Notes under the pieces: model-generated
What the model saw: the letters and a program-made list of their open reading frames with translations, nothing else
What the model was told of the DNA's origin: nothing
Databases searched by the model: none
Shown here: positions 16,204 to 24,233 of the stretch, piece after piece
Numbering within the stretch: the stretch's first letter is position 1
Layout of the letters: each line of letters starts with the position of its first letter
Assembly: GCF_021440085.1 (NCBI RefSeq)
Contig: NZ_JAKCPW010000004.1
Span: 372,001 to 436,000, forward strand
Direction: 5' to 3'
Source: Dyadobacter sp. CY261
GTDB lineage: Bacteria > Bacteroidota > Bacteroidia > Cytophagales > Spirosomataceae
Length of the DNA stretch: 64,000 nucleotides
Program-made: the position numbers and the translations under genes

Positions 16204-17079
16204 TTACAGGTCTTCCAGCTGATAATGGAATTGCAGTGGATCGGGATATTTGAACTCGAATTGATACGCTTTTGAAAATTTGTCCCCCGAAATCACCTTA
16301 AAAGCCGGCCGCTGCTCCGGTATCTTGAATGTCGGGGCTTCCCAGCCAAATTGCGCGCAGGAATCGACATAAACCTGGCTGCGTGCAGGATGAAAAGGGG
16401 CAGTGATATTAAACGTTTCGTTTTGAATACCCTGCTCAATCATGGCGTGAATGATGGCGGCGGCATCATCGCGGTGAATGTAGTTGACGGGAATATCGCC
16501 GGTAGTTAAATCCTTTTGCCCCTGCACATATTTCCCAGGAATGCGGTTATAGCCCAAAAGACCGCTCAAACGCAATATAGTCACTGTTTTCTCCGGTCTT
16601 AATGAGGTGATCGAATTCTCCGCAGCCACCATTTCCGGCTGCGCGGAATGTTCAGGCAAATACACGTCACCTTCGACCGCGACGCGGTTCAAATCCCGGT
16701 AAACTCCTGTTGAACTGACAAAAACAATTTCCTTCGCTGGCGATTTGCTGATTGCCTCTGCCACCATCCGCATTTGCGCGGAATAGTTACCGGCTACATT
16801 TTGCGACATACGCGGCGGAACCGAGATAACGATCATGTCCGAATCGAAGAATGGTTCCGAAATAGTGGCATTCAATCCCGCTACGGGGTTCAGTTCCAGC
16901 AGGTAACCCTCGATACCCGCCCCTGCAAACTTATCCAGTTTTGCCTCCGATGTGGTGCTTCCTTTGATTTCAGATGTAATACCACTGCCTGATAACCGTT
17001 TAGCTAATGCAAACCCCAGCCAGCCACAACCCAGGATGCTAATGCGTTTTTTTTCTACTTTTGAGACTTCTTCCGACAT
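16204..17079 (-). CDS. NAD(P)-binding SDR-like protein (YeeZ type)
   Basis: 291 aa with an N-terminal Rossmann motif ISILGCGWLGFALAKRL (GxGxxG at 17-22) and mid-protein FVSSTGVYRDL, the Ser-Thr-Gly-Val-Tyr typical of extended SDR/YeeZ proteins. A nucleotide-sugar epimerase-like C-half contains YIHRDDAAAIIHAMIEQG. It is likely a cytosolic NAD(P)-dependent enzyme of unknown substrate. Divergent from the GldB-like gene with only 19 bases between starts; the latter's promoter motif falls inside this coding region. Confidence 0.8.
   Translation of the reverse strand: MSEEVSKVEKKRISILGCGWLGFALAKRLSGSGITSEIKGSTTSEAKLDKFAGAGIEGYLLELNPVAGLNATISEPFFDSDMIVISVPPRMSQNVAGNYSAQMRMVAEAISKSPAKEIVFVSSTGVYRDLNRVAVEGDVYLPEHSAQPEMVAAENSITSLRPEKTVTILRLSGLLGYNRIPGKYVQGQKDLTTGDIPVNYIHRDDAAAIIHAMIEQGIQNETFNITAPFHPARSQVYVDSCAQFGWEAPTFKIPEQRPAFKVISGDKFSKAYQFEFKYPDPLQFHYQLEDL
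17056..17063 (+). promoter_or_regulatory. Candidate gldB -7 element inside the SDR gene
   Basis: TACTTTTG, 35 bases upstream of the ATG at 17099, antisense within the first codons of the divergent SDR-like gene. Confidence 0.5.
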
Positions 17080-17098
17080 ATTATTCAGGTTCCAACAA

Positions 17099-18109
17099 AT
17101 GGTTTATTTCAGGTCTTTTGTATTCATTTTTTTTATAGCTCTCTTCCAATTTTCGTGTAAAACCGATCAACGCAAGGAAGCTGACACCAGCAATATTCGT
17201 TTTGAACTGGTTTCCAAAAACCTCGACGAGGAGCTGTTCTCTTGCAAATCCGTCGGGGATGTACAAAAGTTCCTCGACAACCATCCCTACCTGGCGAAAG
17301 CTTACTTTACAAATGCGCCCGTAGAACCGACGAAACTGGCAGCGCATTTGTTTTCAGTCCTTCAAAATCCGGATCTGCAAGCCTTTCGCACGCAGCTCGA
17401 TTCGATTATTGGAAACCGGAAAACCCGCATTCTCAATCCGCTTTCCGACGCTTTCAAGCAGATCAAAGCGCATTACCCCGGTTTTCCAATCCCCGAAGTG
17501 CAGTTTATTATCACAGGTTTTACCGGCGACGATCTCTACATTTCCGATTCGCTGATTATCATAGGTCTCGATTATTTTGGTGGCCCTGCGGCGAGTTACC
17601 GGCCCAACATATATGACTATCAGCTACGTCGCTACGAGCGTGCCTATATTGTGCCCTCCATTATTTTCTTTGAATCCAACAAATACAATCGCATGAATGC
17701 GGGCGACCAGACGCTGCTTTCGGATATGGTTGGTTATGGGAAAGGCTATGAATTTGTAAAACGGGTAATGCCGCAAACTCCTGATAGCCTCATTGTTGGT
17801 TATTCGGCCGACGATCTTCGGAAAACCTATAACAGTCAGACGGACATTTGGGCCTATTTCATTTCAAGCAAATTACTTTACGAAAAGAGCGGTCTCAAAA
17901 AACGTAAGTTTATCGACGACCGGCCATTTACGACGGAGATCGGTAACAAGGTACCAGGCGCTATTGGCCGTTGGGTCGGATGGCGTATTGTGAGTCGTTT
18001 TATGGCTGAAAATCCGAATGTAAGCCTGACGCAACTAATGGAAATTGATAATGCCGGACGAATTTTACAGGAATCGGGATATAAGGGGCAAACAGACGAA
18101 GATCAGTAG
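17099..18109 (+). CDS. gldB: GldB-like lipoprotein
   Basis: 336 aa. The N-terminus MVYFRSFVFIFFIALFQFSC is a lipoprotein signal with Cys20. The body shows features of GldB: FFESNKYNRMNAGDQ, YSADDLRKTYNSQTDIWAYF and the C-terminal block GRWVGWRIVSRFMAENPNVS. GldB is an essential lipoprotein of gliding/type IX-associated machinery in Flavobacterium; homologues also occur in non-gliding Cytophagales, where the role is unknown. The frame extends 49 codons upstream through the divergent gene. I chose ATG 17099 for the signal peptide and the -7 element before it. Confidence 0.82.
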   Translation: MVYFRSFVFIFFIALFQFSCKTDQRKEADTSNIRFELVSKNLDEELFSCKSVGDVQKFLDNHPYLAKAYFTNAPVEPTKLAAHLFSVLQNPDLQAFRTQLDSIIGNRKTRILNPLSDAFKQIKAHYPGFPIPEVQFIITGFTGDDLYISDSLIIIGLDYFGGPAASYRPNIYDYQLRRYERAYIVPSIIFFESNKYNRMNAGDQTLLSDMVGYGKGYEFVKRVMPQTPDSLIVGYSADDLRKTYNSQTDIWAYFISSKLLYEKSGLKKRKFIDDRPFTTEIGNKVPGAIGRWVGWRIVSRFMAENPNVSLTQLMEIDNAGRILQESGYKGQTDEDQ

Positions 18110-18118
18110 GTTTTTACT

Positions 18119-18126
18119 TACTTTTG
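18119..18126 (+). promoter_or_regulatory. Candidate nuoH -7 promoter element
   Basis: TACTTTTG, 28 bases before the nuoH ATG and 9 bases after the gldB stop. Confidence 0.5.
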
Positions 18127-18154
18127 CGTCATACCATTGTTCAGATAGCATTTA

Positions 18155-19240
18155 ATGCCTTTTACGCTCATCATTTTCCTCTTGCTTGTCCCCGGTTTTG
18201 TGGTGATCGGCGTATACCTGGAACGGAAGGTTTCGGCCTTTATTCAGGACCGCCTGGGCCCGATGGAGGTAGGTAAATGGGGATTATTGCAGCTGTTCGC
18301 GGATTTACTCAAACTACTTCAAAAAGAAGACATTGTTCCCAAAGCCGCCGACCGGCGACTTTTTCTGATCGCGCCTTTTGTCATCTTCATATCCGTATTT
18401 GCGGGTTTTGCAGTGGTGCCATTAGCCCCTGAACTTGCCGGTTCCGGTGCGTCTGTCGGGGTTTTCTTCCTGCTGACAATCGTTTCAGTGGATGTAATCG
18501 GCCTGCTCATGGCTGGTTGGGGTTCCAATAACAAGTTCGCATTATATGGCGCTATGCGCGCCGTGGCTCAGATCGTGTCGTACGAAATCCCGTTGGGCCT
18601 TTCGATATTGTGTGTAGTAATGCTCACTCAGACGCTCGATTTACAGGTTATCAGCTACCAGCAGGGCATTTTCGCACCCGATACCACTTATCTTTTTGGA
18701 ATACGCGAGCTGGGGATCGACGTTACCGGCGTGGGTGGGTTTCTTTCCTGGAATATTGTCCGTAATCCGTTCCTACTGATTGCCTACGTCGTTTTCTTTA
18801 TCGCCACCCTGGCCGAATGCAACCGTGCGCCATTCGACCTGCCAGAAGGCGAGTCGGAGCTCGTAGCTGGTTTTCACACCGAATATTCGGGTATGCGCTG
18901 GGCATTGTTCATGCTTTCAGAATATGGAATGATGCTGCTGGTGTCGCTGCTGGGCGCTATTCTTTTCCTCGGAAGCTGGAACACACCGTTGCCAAATATA
19001 GGCCCGCTGAAACTAGCTGACTGGACCAGCGGTGAGCCCGGCTCATGGTTTGGTTATGTGACAGGCATTTTCTGGCTTTTGAGTAAAGCCATGTTCGGAA
19101 TATTAATCCAGATGTGGGCAAGATGGACACTTCCCCGCCTGCGCGTGGACCAACTGATGTACCTTGGCTGGAAAGTACTGACGCCCGTCGGACTTGTATT
19201 GTTTTTTATCTCAGGAGTTTGGCGCCTCATCGGCGTCTGA
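18155..19240 (+). CDS. nuoH: NADH-quinone oxidoreductase subunit H
   Basis: Membrane subunit next to the quinone site of respiratory complex I. 361 aa with about eight hydrophobic helices. Family signatures include ERKVSAFIQDRLGPMEVG (23-40), the segment around EYSGMRWALFMLSEYG, and AECNRAPFDLPEGESELVAG. No other nuo gene lies within the window, so it stands apart from a nuo operon. The stop codon abuts that of the convergent gene at 19241, forming TGATCA. Confidence 0.95.
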   Translation: MPFTLIIFLLLVPGFVVIGVYLERKVSAFIQDRLGPMEVGKWGLLQLFADLLKLLQKEDIVPKAADRRLFLIAPFVIFISVFAGFAVVPLAPELAGSGASVGVFFLLTIVSVDVIGLLMAGWGSNNKFALYGAMRAVAQIVSYEIPLGLSILCVVMLTQTLDLQVISYQQGIFAPDTTYLFGIRELGIDVTGVGGFLSWNIVRNPFLLIAYVVFFIATLAECNRAPFDLPEGESELVAGFHTEYSGMRWALFMLSEYGMMLLVSLLGAILFLGSWNTPLPNIGPLKLADWTSGEPGSWFGYVTGIFWLLSKAMFGILIQMWARWTLPRLRVDQLMYLGWKVLTPVGLVLFFISGVWRLIGV

Positions 19241-19693
19241 TCAATTCGCGATCTCTGCGCCGTCCAGAATGTAATTCATCTGGTAAATATCGTCGGCATT
19301 CAGTTTCAATGTACCGATAAAGGTCAGGCGCTCATCGGTTTTGAACTTCTTTCCATCTTTCTTTTTGAAATTCAGCGTCATTACCGTCTCGGGACCGGCT
19401 CCGCCGCAGAAAAAGCACGCACTGAACGGGAATGCTGAAAGCACGTACAAGTTCGCCTCCAGATCAACCGGAAGAATATAACCTGTGATCGCAACCTGCT
19501 GGCCTTTCAGCTTCTGCACGCTCGGACCGAACGTCGGGTGGAGCATATAGATCGATTCTTCGGCATACCATTTCTTTTTAAATGTAACATCCCGCAGGGT
19601 TTCCCAGGTCAGTTTCACCGGCTCGACGGCTGGTTTGAAAGCAAACAATGAAACAATGCAGAAAAACAATATGCTGATTTTGACAGATTTCAT
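19241..19693 (-). CDS. Exported DUF3299-like protein
   Basis: 150 aa with an N-terminal signal segment (about 1-19). The core ITGYILPVDLEANLYVLSAF followed by SACFFCGGAG (C93, C96) resembles DUF3299, in which a GYxxPL strand precedes a metal- or redox-like Cys/His motif; here it is CxxC-GG. DUF3299-like proteins are often found beside MacB-type ABC transporters, and here the ABC permease and ATPase lie directly upstream on the same strand (59 bases). The link to DUF3299 is a judgement by eye. Confidence 0.6.
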   Translation of the reverse strand: MKSVKISILFFCIVSLFAFKPAVEPVKLTWETLRDVTFKKKWYAEESIYMLHPTFGPSVQKLKGQQVAITGYILPVDLEANLYVLSAFPFSACFFCGGAGPETVMTLNFKKKDGKKFKTDERLTFIGTLKLNADDIYQMNYILDGAEIAN

Positions 19694-19752
19694 TAGTATT
19701 CCAATTTTGTATTACAATGATTTGTACCGGTTTAACAAATTTACACACATTA

Positions 19753-20997
19753 TTATTCCTCCGCCAGCGTCCGGGAGATATTCAGCCGGTAAATACCCAG
19801 CGACGGCAATGCAGCTGCAACCACGCCGATCGCAATAGCACCAAAGAAAAGGTAGATTTCCTCAGGTAGCAATGCAAATTTGCCCAATGTATAATGAAAG
19901 TCATCCTCGGCAGCATTTGAGAACACCCATAACCCAAGCCGGCTCGCAATAACACCTGCGAAAAAGCCAACTACCGACAACGACACTCCTTCGATCAACA
20001 ACATCAGGAACAGTCGCGTGCGCGTAGCACCCATAGAAAGCATGAGCGCCATTTCATATTTCCGATCTTTCAATGAGTTGTAAAGTGATATAAAAACGCT
20101 GACGCCGGCAATGGAAATGATAATCAATGCCAGTGTACGCAAGGTTTCGATTCCCACGCCCAGCAGCGAGAAAAGGCGGTTAATTTCAATGCTTGGCAAT
20201 GCCGCTTGCATGGATGTGTTATCATTAATCTGCCTTGGAATGGTGATAAGCCCCATCGGGCTACGGAACTGGATCAATGCGCTGGTTACTTCCTTGCCCT
20301 CTTCATCGGGCTCGGCATCGATGTGCGTCTGCTTATCGCTGTGTTCCATTTCGCCCACTGTAGGTGTTTTCCCTTCTTCGGCATGCCCATGAATATCCCA
20401 AATGCTCGAAAGTCGGGTTATGATAAGCTGATCAACGACCGTGCCGCTTGGCTGGAAAATGCCGGTTACCCTATATTTTTTGTCCTCATGCTTTTCTCCC
20501 TCCGAATCCAAGCCATGCGAGCCTGAAAATTGATCGCCGATTTTCAGTTTCGAATCCCGCGCAACCTTACTGCCGATCGTTACCTCCATAGATGCATTAT
20601 ATAAATGTCCTTCTGCCAGTTTCACTTTGAAATGCTCGATGTATTTCGGTGTTGTTCCTAAAATGCGGAAACCCTGGTAATTATCGCCCATCGAAAGCGG
20701 GATGACCGTCTTGACAAACGGGTTTTTCCGCAATGCATTCACTTCGGCCAGCGGGATATTGCCGGTAGGCGCGTCGATCTGGTAGATACTCGAAAGGATC
20801 ACCTGTAACGGGCTACCTTTCGCCCCCACCACCATATCGATGCCTTTGAGGTTCCGTTTGAATTGCTCGTCGAGCTGTTTATTAAGCAGTAAAAGCAATG
20901 AGATCATGCCAATACCGAGCGTCAGCAACAAGGCGCTCAAAAAGCTGTTAAGCTTTTTATCCCGAAGATTGGCAATGCTGATCTTGAAAAGATTCAT
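19753..20997 (-). CDS. ABC transporter permease (MacB/FtsX type)
   Basis: 414 aa from MNLFKISIANLRDKKLNSF. One N-terminal membrane helix (about 20-40), a large periplasmic MacB-like domain (about 45-280) and three C-terminal helices form the FtsX/LolC-E architecture. The periplasmic part contains a His/Asp/Glu-rich stretch (HGHAEEGKTPTVGEMEHSDK), suggestive of metal binding. ATG 20995-20997 is preferred to an upstream in-frame extension that overlaps the ATPase gene. It lies 53 bases behind the ATPase gene and probably pairs with it. Confidence 0.88.
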   Translation of the reverse strand: MNLFKISIANLRDKKLNSFLSALLLTLGIGMISLLLLLNKQLDEQFKRNLKGIDMVVGAKGSPLQVILSSIYQIDAPTGNIPLAEVNALRKNPFVKTVIPLSMGDNYQGFRILGTTPKYIEHFKVKLAEGHLYNASMEVTIGSKVARDSKLKIGDQFSGSHGLDSEGEKHEDKKYRVTGIFQPSGTVVDQLIITRLSSIWDIHGHAEEGKTPTVGEMEHSDKQTHIDAEPDEEGKEVTSALIQFRSPMGLITIPRQINDNTSMQAALPSIEINRLFSLLGVGIETLRTLALIIISIAGVSVFISLYNSLKDRKYEMALMLSMGATRTRLFLMLLIEGVSLSVVGFFAGVIASRLGLWVFSNAAEDDFHYTLGKFALLPEEIYLFFGAIAIGVVAAALPSLGIYRLNISRTLAEE

Positions 20998-21050
20998 TTC
21001 TAGTAAGAGATTAGGTATGAGACTTGGCCTGGCCAAACGTTTTATCAATT

Positions 21051-21677
21051 TTACAGAAAGACCTGATTCGAAAATTCGTCTTTCAGTCGCTGGTCGTGCG
21101 TGACAACCAGGAGGCTGGCGCCAATCTGAGCAGACTGATTTTTCAGCAACTGAATCACCCGCTGACAATTGTCGTCGTCAAGGTTGGAAGTCGGTTCGTC
21201 GGCCAGGATGATATTGGGATTGTTCATCAGCGAGCGTGCGATGCTCACGCGCTGCTGCTCTCCCTGGCTTAGCTGGTTCGTTTTTTTGGACAAATGGTCC
21301 ACAAAACCAAGTTGCTCGGCCAGTTGGCAGGCTTTTTGCCGATCCTCTTTCTGATTGGCCAGGTAGTTGGACAGCAGAATATTATCCATCACCGACAGCG
21401 AGCTAACAAAATGCGGACGCTGGTAGATAATTCCGATATGCTTAGCGCGGGTTGCTGTAATTTCCTGTGGCGTGAGGCTTTTTACCGATTTTCCTGCAAT
21501 TACAACGTCCCCGGCTTCAGGTTTCAATAGCAGGGCGAGCAAATGCAGCAAAGTCGTCTTCCCTTTACCCGATTGCCCTAATATCAGCAGTGTTTCTTTG
21601 TCGTTGCAACGGATGTCGGGGAAGGTGAAACTCTTCTGGGCGGAATAGGCAAACCTGAGCTGGTTACTCGAAATCAT
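21051..21677 (-). CDS. ABC transporter ATP-binding protein (LolD/MacB type)
   Basis: 208 aa from ATG 21675-21677, with a TTG nine codons upstream as alternative. It has Walker A GQSGKGKT (34-41), signature LSQGEQQR (136-143) and Walker B with ADEPTS (159-164), then a VVTHD H-loop. It is first in a three-gene operon with the FtsX-type permease and the DUF3299-like exported protein. The cargo is not evident; the His-rich permease loop and DUF3299 context point weakly to metal-related or lipoprotein-type mechanotransmission. Confidence 0.9.
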   Translation of the reverse strand: MISSNQLRFAYSAQKSFTFPDIRCNDKETLLILGQSGKGKTTLLHLLALLLKPEAGDVVIAGKSVKSLTPQEITATRAKHIGIIYQRPHFVSSLSVMDNILLSNYLANQKEDRQKACQLAEQLGFVDHLSKKTNQLSQGEQQRVSIARSLMNNPNIILADEPTSNLDDDNCQRVIQLLKNQSAQIGASLLVVTHDQRLKDEFSNQVFL

Positions 21678-21889
21678 CTTCGTGTGGGCTGTTTTAGTAC
21701 ACAATGATAATGAAGTTTTACCTCGTTTCCAGTCAAGCCGTTTGCATATGTGCCGTTTTCAAAGCTTTAGTTCCGGCGTCTTAATATTCGTAACAGGGCT
21801 GGGTTTCTAAAAAAACCTGTCCGTACAAATAAAATATTGGGAAAATCGTTGAAATGGTGTTGCATCCTGAAGAAAACCAACAACTATTC

Positions 21890-21897
21890 TATTTTTG
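21890..21897 (+). promoter_or_regulatory. Candidate -7 element for the barrel protein at 21917
   Basis: TATTTTTG ends 19 bases before ATG 21917. The motif lies inside the longer reading frame that begins at 21854 and so argues for the shorter protein. Confidence 0.55.
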
Positions 21898-21916
21898 CAA
21901 AAAAATCGATCTGAAA

Positions 21917-22936
21917 ATGCGTAGAAATTTCGACTTAAGAAGAGTATCCGGAGCGTTGGCTTTTTCCCTGTTTTTGGGACTTTTGCTGTCTGCTAAAGAC
22001 GTAAAAGCACAAAGCAGAGGTTTCTTCGTTCCTTATTCTACGGCAGGTTTTGGTATTGGTACTTCCAACTACTACGGTGATTTTGCGCCTTACCGTCGCC
22101 CACTGGCTTCAACCTTCAAAATGATACGTTGGAGCGTTGGCGGAAACTACACACGCCACTTTACACCACGCCTGGCCGCACGTGCCAGTTTCATCTATGC
22201 ACGTATCGCAGGTGACGACTACATTATGAACCGTGATGCAAAACACGAGACCAGCATCTTCTACGCACGTAACCTGCATTTTCGCAACGATCTGAAAGAA
22301 TTTTCGATCCAAGGTATTTTTAAACTTACTCCGGATAACCGCAGTTACGATCGCAGGCCTCAATTGGGCGTTTATCTTTTCGCAGGTGTTGCACTCACTG
22401 CGCATAATCCAAAAGCCCTGGATTCGCTGAAAGGCGACTGGGTGAAATTGCAGCCGCTGGGCACTGAGGGGCAAGGTAATGAAGGTTATGCGAAGCCCTA
22501 TTCATTGGTTCAGTTTGCGATCCCTGTCGGTGTCGGGGTCCGTTATAAAATCAATTCCAAAATTGACGTTTCTTTTGAGCTAGGCTTCCGCAAGACTTTC
22601 ACCGACTACCTCGACGATGCTCACGGAAACTACGCTGATCCTGCGCTGTTTGCAGATGATCCATTAGCAGCGCATATGGCAAACCGGACAACAGAGCAAA
22701 TTGCTGTGCGGAAGGGTGTCGATCGTACCGAAGGGGTGAGAAAATTCTTACAGGTAAATTATCCGGATTATAATTTCGATAACGTTAATCCATTGGCTGC
22801 ATTGCCTACCACAGGATTCGGCGCAGCGGGAACTCCGCGTGGAAATAGCCCCACCTATACCGACAACTACCTCTTCGGCATGATCCATATCCATTACATG
22901 CTGCCTTCGCAAATCAAATGTCCGCCACTGAAATAA
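21917..22936 (+). CDS. Outer-membrane beta-barrel protein, DUF6089-like
   Basis: 339 aa with a signal peptide ending near VKAQS, then alternating amphipathic strands with aromatic ends. Phrases such as GIGTSNYYGDFAPYRRP and VGVRYKINSKIDVSFELG, followed by RKTFTDYLDD, are typical of Cytophagales DUF6089-type barrels. The protein ends with HIHYMLPSQIKCPPLK. It is probably an outer-membrane porin-like or structural protein of unknown function. The last 19 bases overlap the start of the paralogous gene at 22918. Confidence 0.8.
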   Translation: MRRNFDLRRVSGALAFSLFLGLLLSAKDVKAQSRGFFVPYSTAGFGIGTSNYYGDFAPYRRPLASTFKMIRWSVGGNYTRHFTPRLAARASFIYARIAGDDYIMNRDAKHETSIFYARNLHFRNDLKEFSIQGIFKLTPDNRSYDRRPQLGVYLFAGVALTAHNPKALDSLKGDWVKLQPLGTEGQGNEGYAKPYSLVQFAIPVGVGVRYKINSKIDVSFELGFRKTFTDYLDDAHGNYADPALFADDPLAAHMANRTTEQIAVRKGVDRTEGVRKFLQVNYPDYNFDNVNPLAALPTTGFGAAGTPRGNSPTYTDNYLFGMIHIHYMLPSQIKCPPLK

Positions 22937-23661
22937 TTCATTTACCGTTGCAGTATCATATTAAACATTTGAATGACCGGCCGCAGTTGCGGAAATACTT
23001 GCCTGCGATACTGCTGGCAGGTATTTGTTTTTTTTTGGCCACGACCCACGTGAGGGCGCAACGGATCGAAATAGGCGCAGGTTTCGGAGGATTCAATTAT
23101 CGTGGTGATATTTCTCCCACTTTTCGCTTCCGTTCTTTCAAGCCGGCGGGCAGCCTTTTCTTTCGTTACAACCCTAACCAGGCATTGTCGCTTCGGGCCG
23201 AGGTGGCTGGTGGCTTTATCGGTGCTGATGACAAACGCAGCGACGATCCTTTCCAGCAAGCCCGGAATATGTCATTCCGAACAACCATTTTTGAAGGCAG
23301 TGCCGTTGCAGAATACAACTTCCTGAATTACCAGGACCGCCGGTTTGCGGTCAATTGGAGCCCCTATCTATTTGGCGGAATTGGATTTAATAAATTCGAT
23401 CCCAATGTTCAAACGAGTTCCTACAAAACTTCGGGTGTCGTGCTGCCTTATGGTGTAGGGATTAAATACCAGATCCGCCGACCATGGAACATCGGGCTGG
23501 AATATGGCACCAGAAAAACATTCACGGATTATCTCGACAATCTGGGCGGTGAACCAACTACTACCGACAAGTTTCAACAGGGCGACCCTTCGGTAAAAGA
23601 TACCTACTTTTACGTGCGCCTTTCGGTCACCTATACCTTCTACAAAATCTTTTGTCCCTGA
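22918..23661 (+). CDS. Outer-membrane beta-barrel protein, paralogue of the preceding gene
   Basis: Up to 247 aa. Signal segment YLPAILLAGICFFLATTHVRAQ, then short barrel strands with FGGFNYRGDISPTFR and the shared GLEYGTRKTFTDYLDNLGG block, which closely mirrors FRKTFTDYLDD of the upstream protein. ATG 22918 overlaps the previous gene by 19 bases; a TTG at 22969 would give a more conventional signal peptide. Likely translationally coupled to its neighbour. Function unknown. Confidence 0.8.
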   Translation: MSATEIIHLPLQYHIKHLNDRPQLRKYLPAILLAGICFFLATTHVRAQRIEIGAGFGGFNYRGDISPTFRFRSFKPAGSLFFRYNPNQALSLRAEVAGGFIGADDKRSDDPFQQARNMSFRTTIFEGSAVAEYNFLNYQDRRFAVNWSPYLFGGIGFNKFDPNVQTSSYKTSGVVLPYGVGIKYQIRRPWNIGLEYGTRKTFTDYLDNLGGEPTTTDKFQQGDPSVKDTYFYVRLSVTYTFYKIFCP

Positions 23662-23664
23662 TTT

Positions 23665-24207
23665 ATGAAAAAAAATCTACTGATTGTTTCTGCGTTAATC
23701 GTAGTTACTTTGGCAGGCTTTTGGGGAGCTCGTAAATACACAAAGTCTTTTAGCCCGGAAGCCGTGGCGGAAACCCGTCTGGATGGAAGCGAAATCAGTA
23801 TCACCTACGGACAACCGAGAAAAAAGGGGCGTCTGATTTTTGGCCGGGAACAGGATAAGGCATTACTTCCCTACGGCAAAGTATGGCGCACCGGTGCCAA
23901 TGAGGCTACGATAATCGACTTTGAAAAGGATGTGATCATGGGAGGAAAACGGGTTAAAGCCGGCAGCTACTCGCTGTTTTCCGTTCCCGGGCAAAGTAGT
24001 TGGAAGATTATCCTGAATTCCGAGACCGGTCAATGGGGAACCGAATATAATGATGGCAAAAACGTCATGAACGTAGAAGTACCGATCCGCATTCGCCCTA
24101 CTGTCCAGGAAATATTTCATATTTATTTTGAGCAAATCCCCAATGGTGTCAATATGATTCTGAGCTGGGATCAGACCGAGGCACTTATTCCCTTTACCCA
24201 CCCTTAG
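23665..24207 (+). CDS. DUF2911 membrane-anchored or exported protein
   Basis: 180 aa. N-terminal hydrophobic segment (4-21), then a DUF2911 domain recognised from ITYGQPRKKGRLIFG, LLPYGKVWRTGANEATII and VKAGSYSLFSVPG. The family is common in Bacteroidota and has no settled function. The ATG is three bases after the stop of the preceding barrel gene, so the three plus-strand genes from 21917 are probably one operon. Confidence 0.88.
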   Translation: MKKNLLIVSALIVVTLAGFWGARKYTKSFSPEAVAETRLDGSEISITYGQPRKKGRLIFGREQDKALLPYGKVWRTGANEATIIDFEKDVIMGGKRVKAGSYSLFSVPGQSSWKIILNSETGQWGTEYNDGKNVMNVEVPIRIRPTVQEIFHIYFEQIPNGVNMILSWDQTEALIPFTHP

Positions 24208-24233
24208 TTGCACATGGCTTCGGCCAGTTTCTT

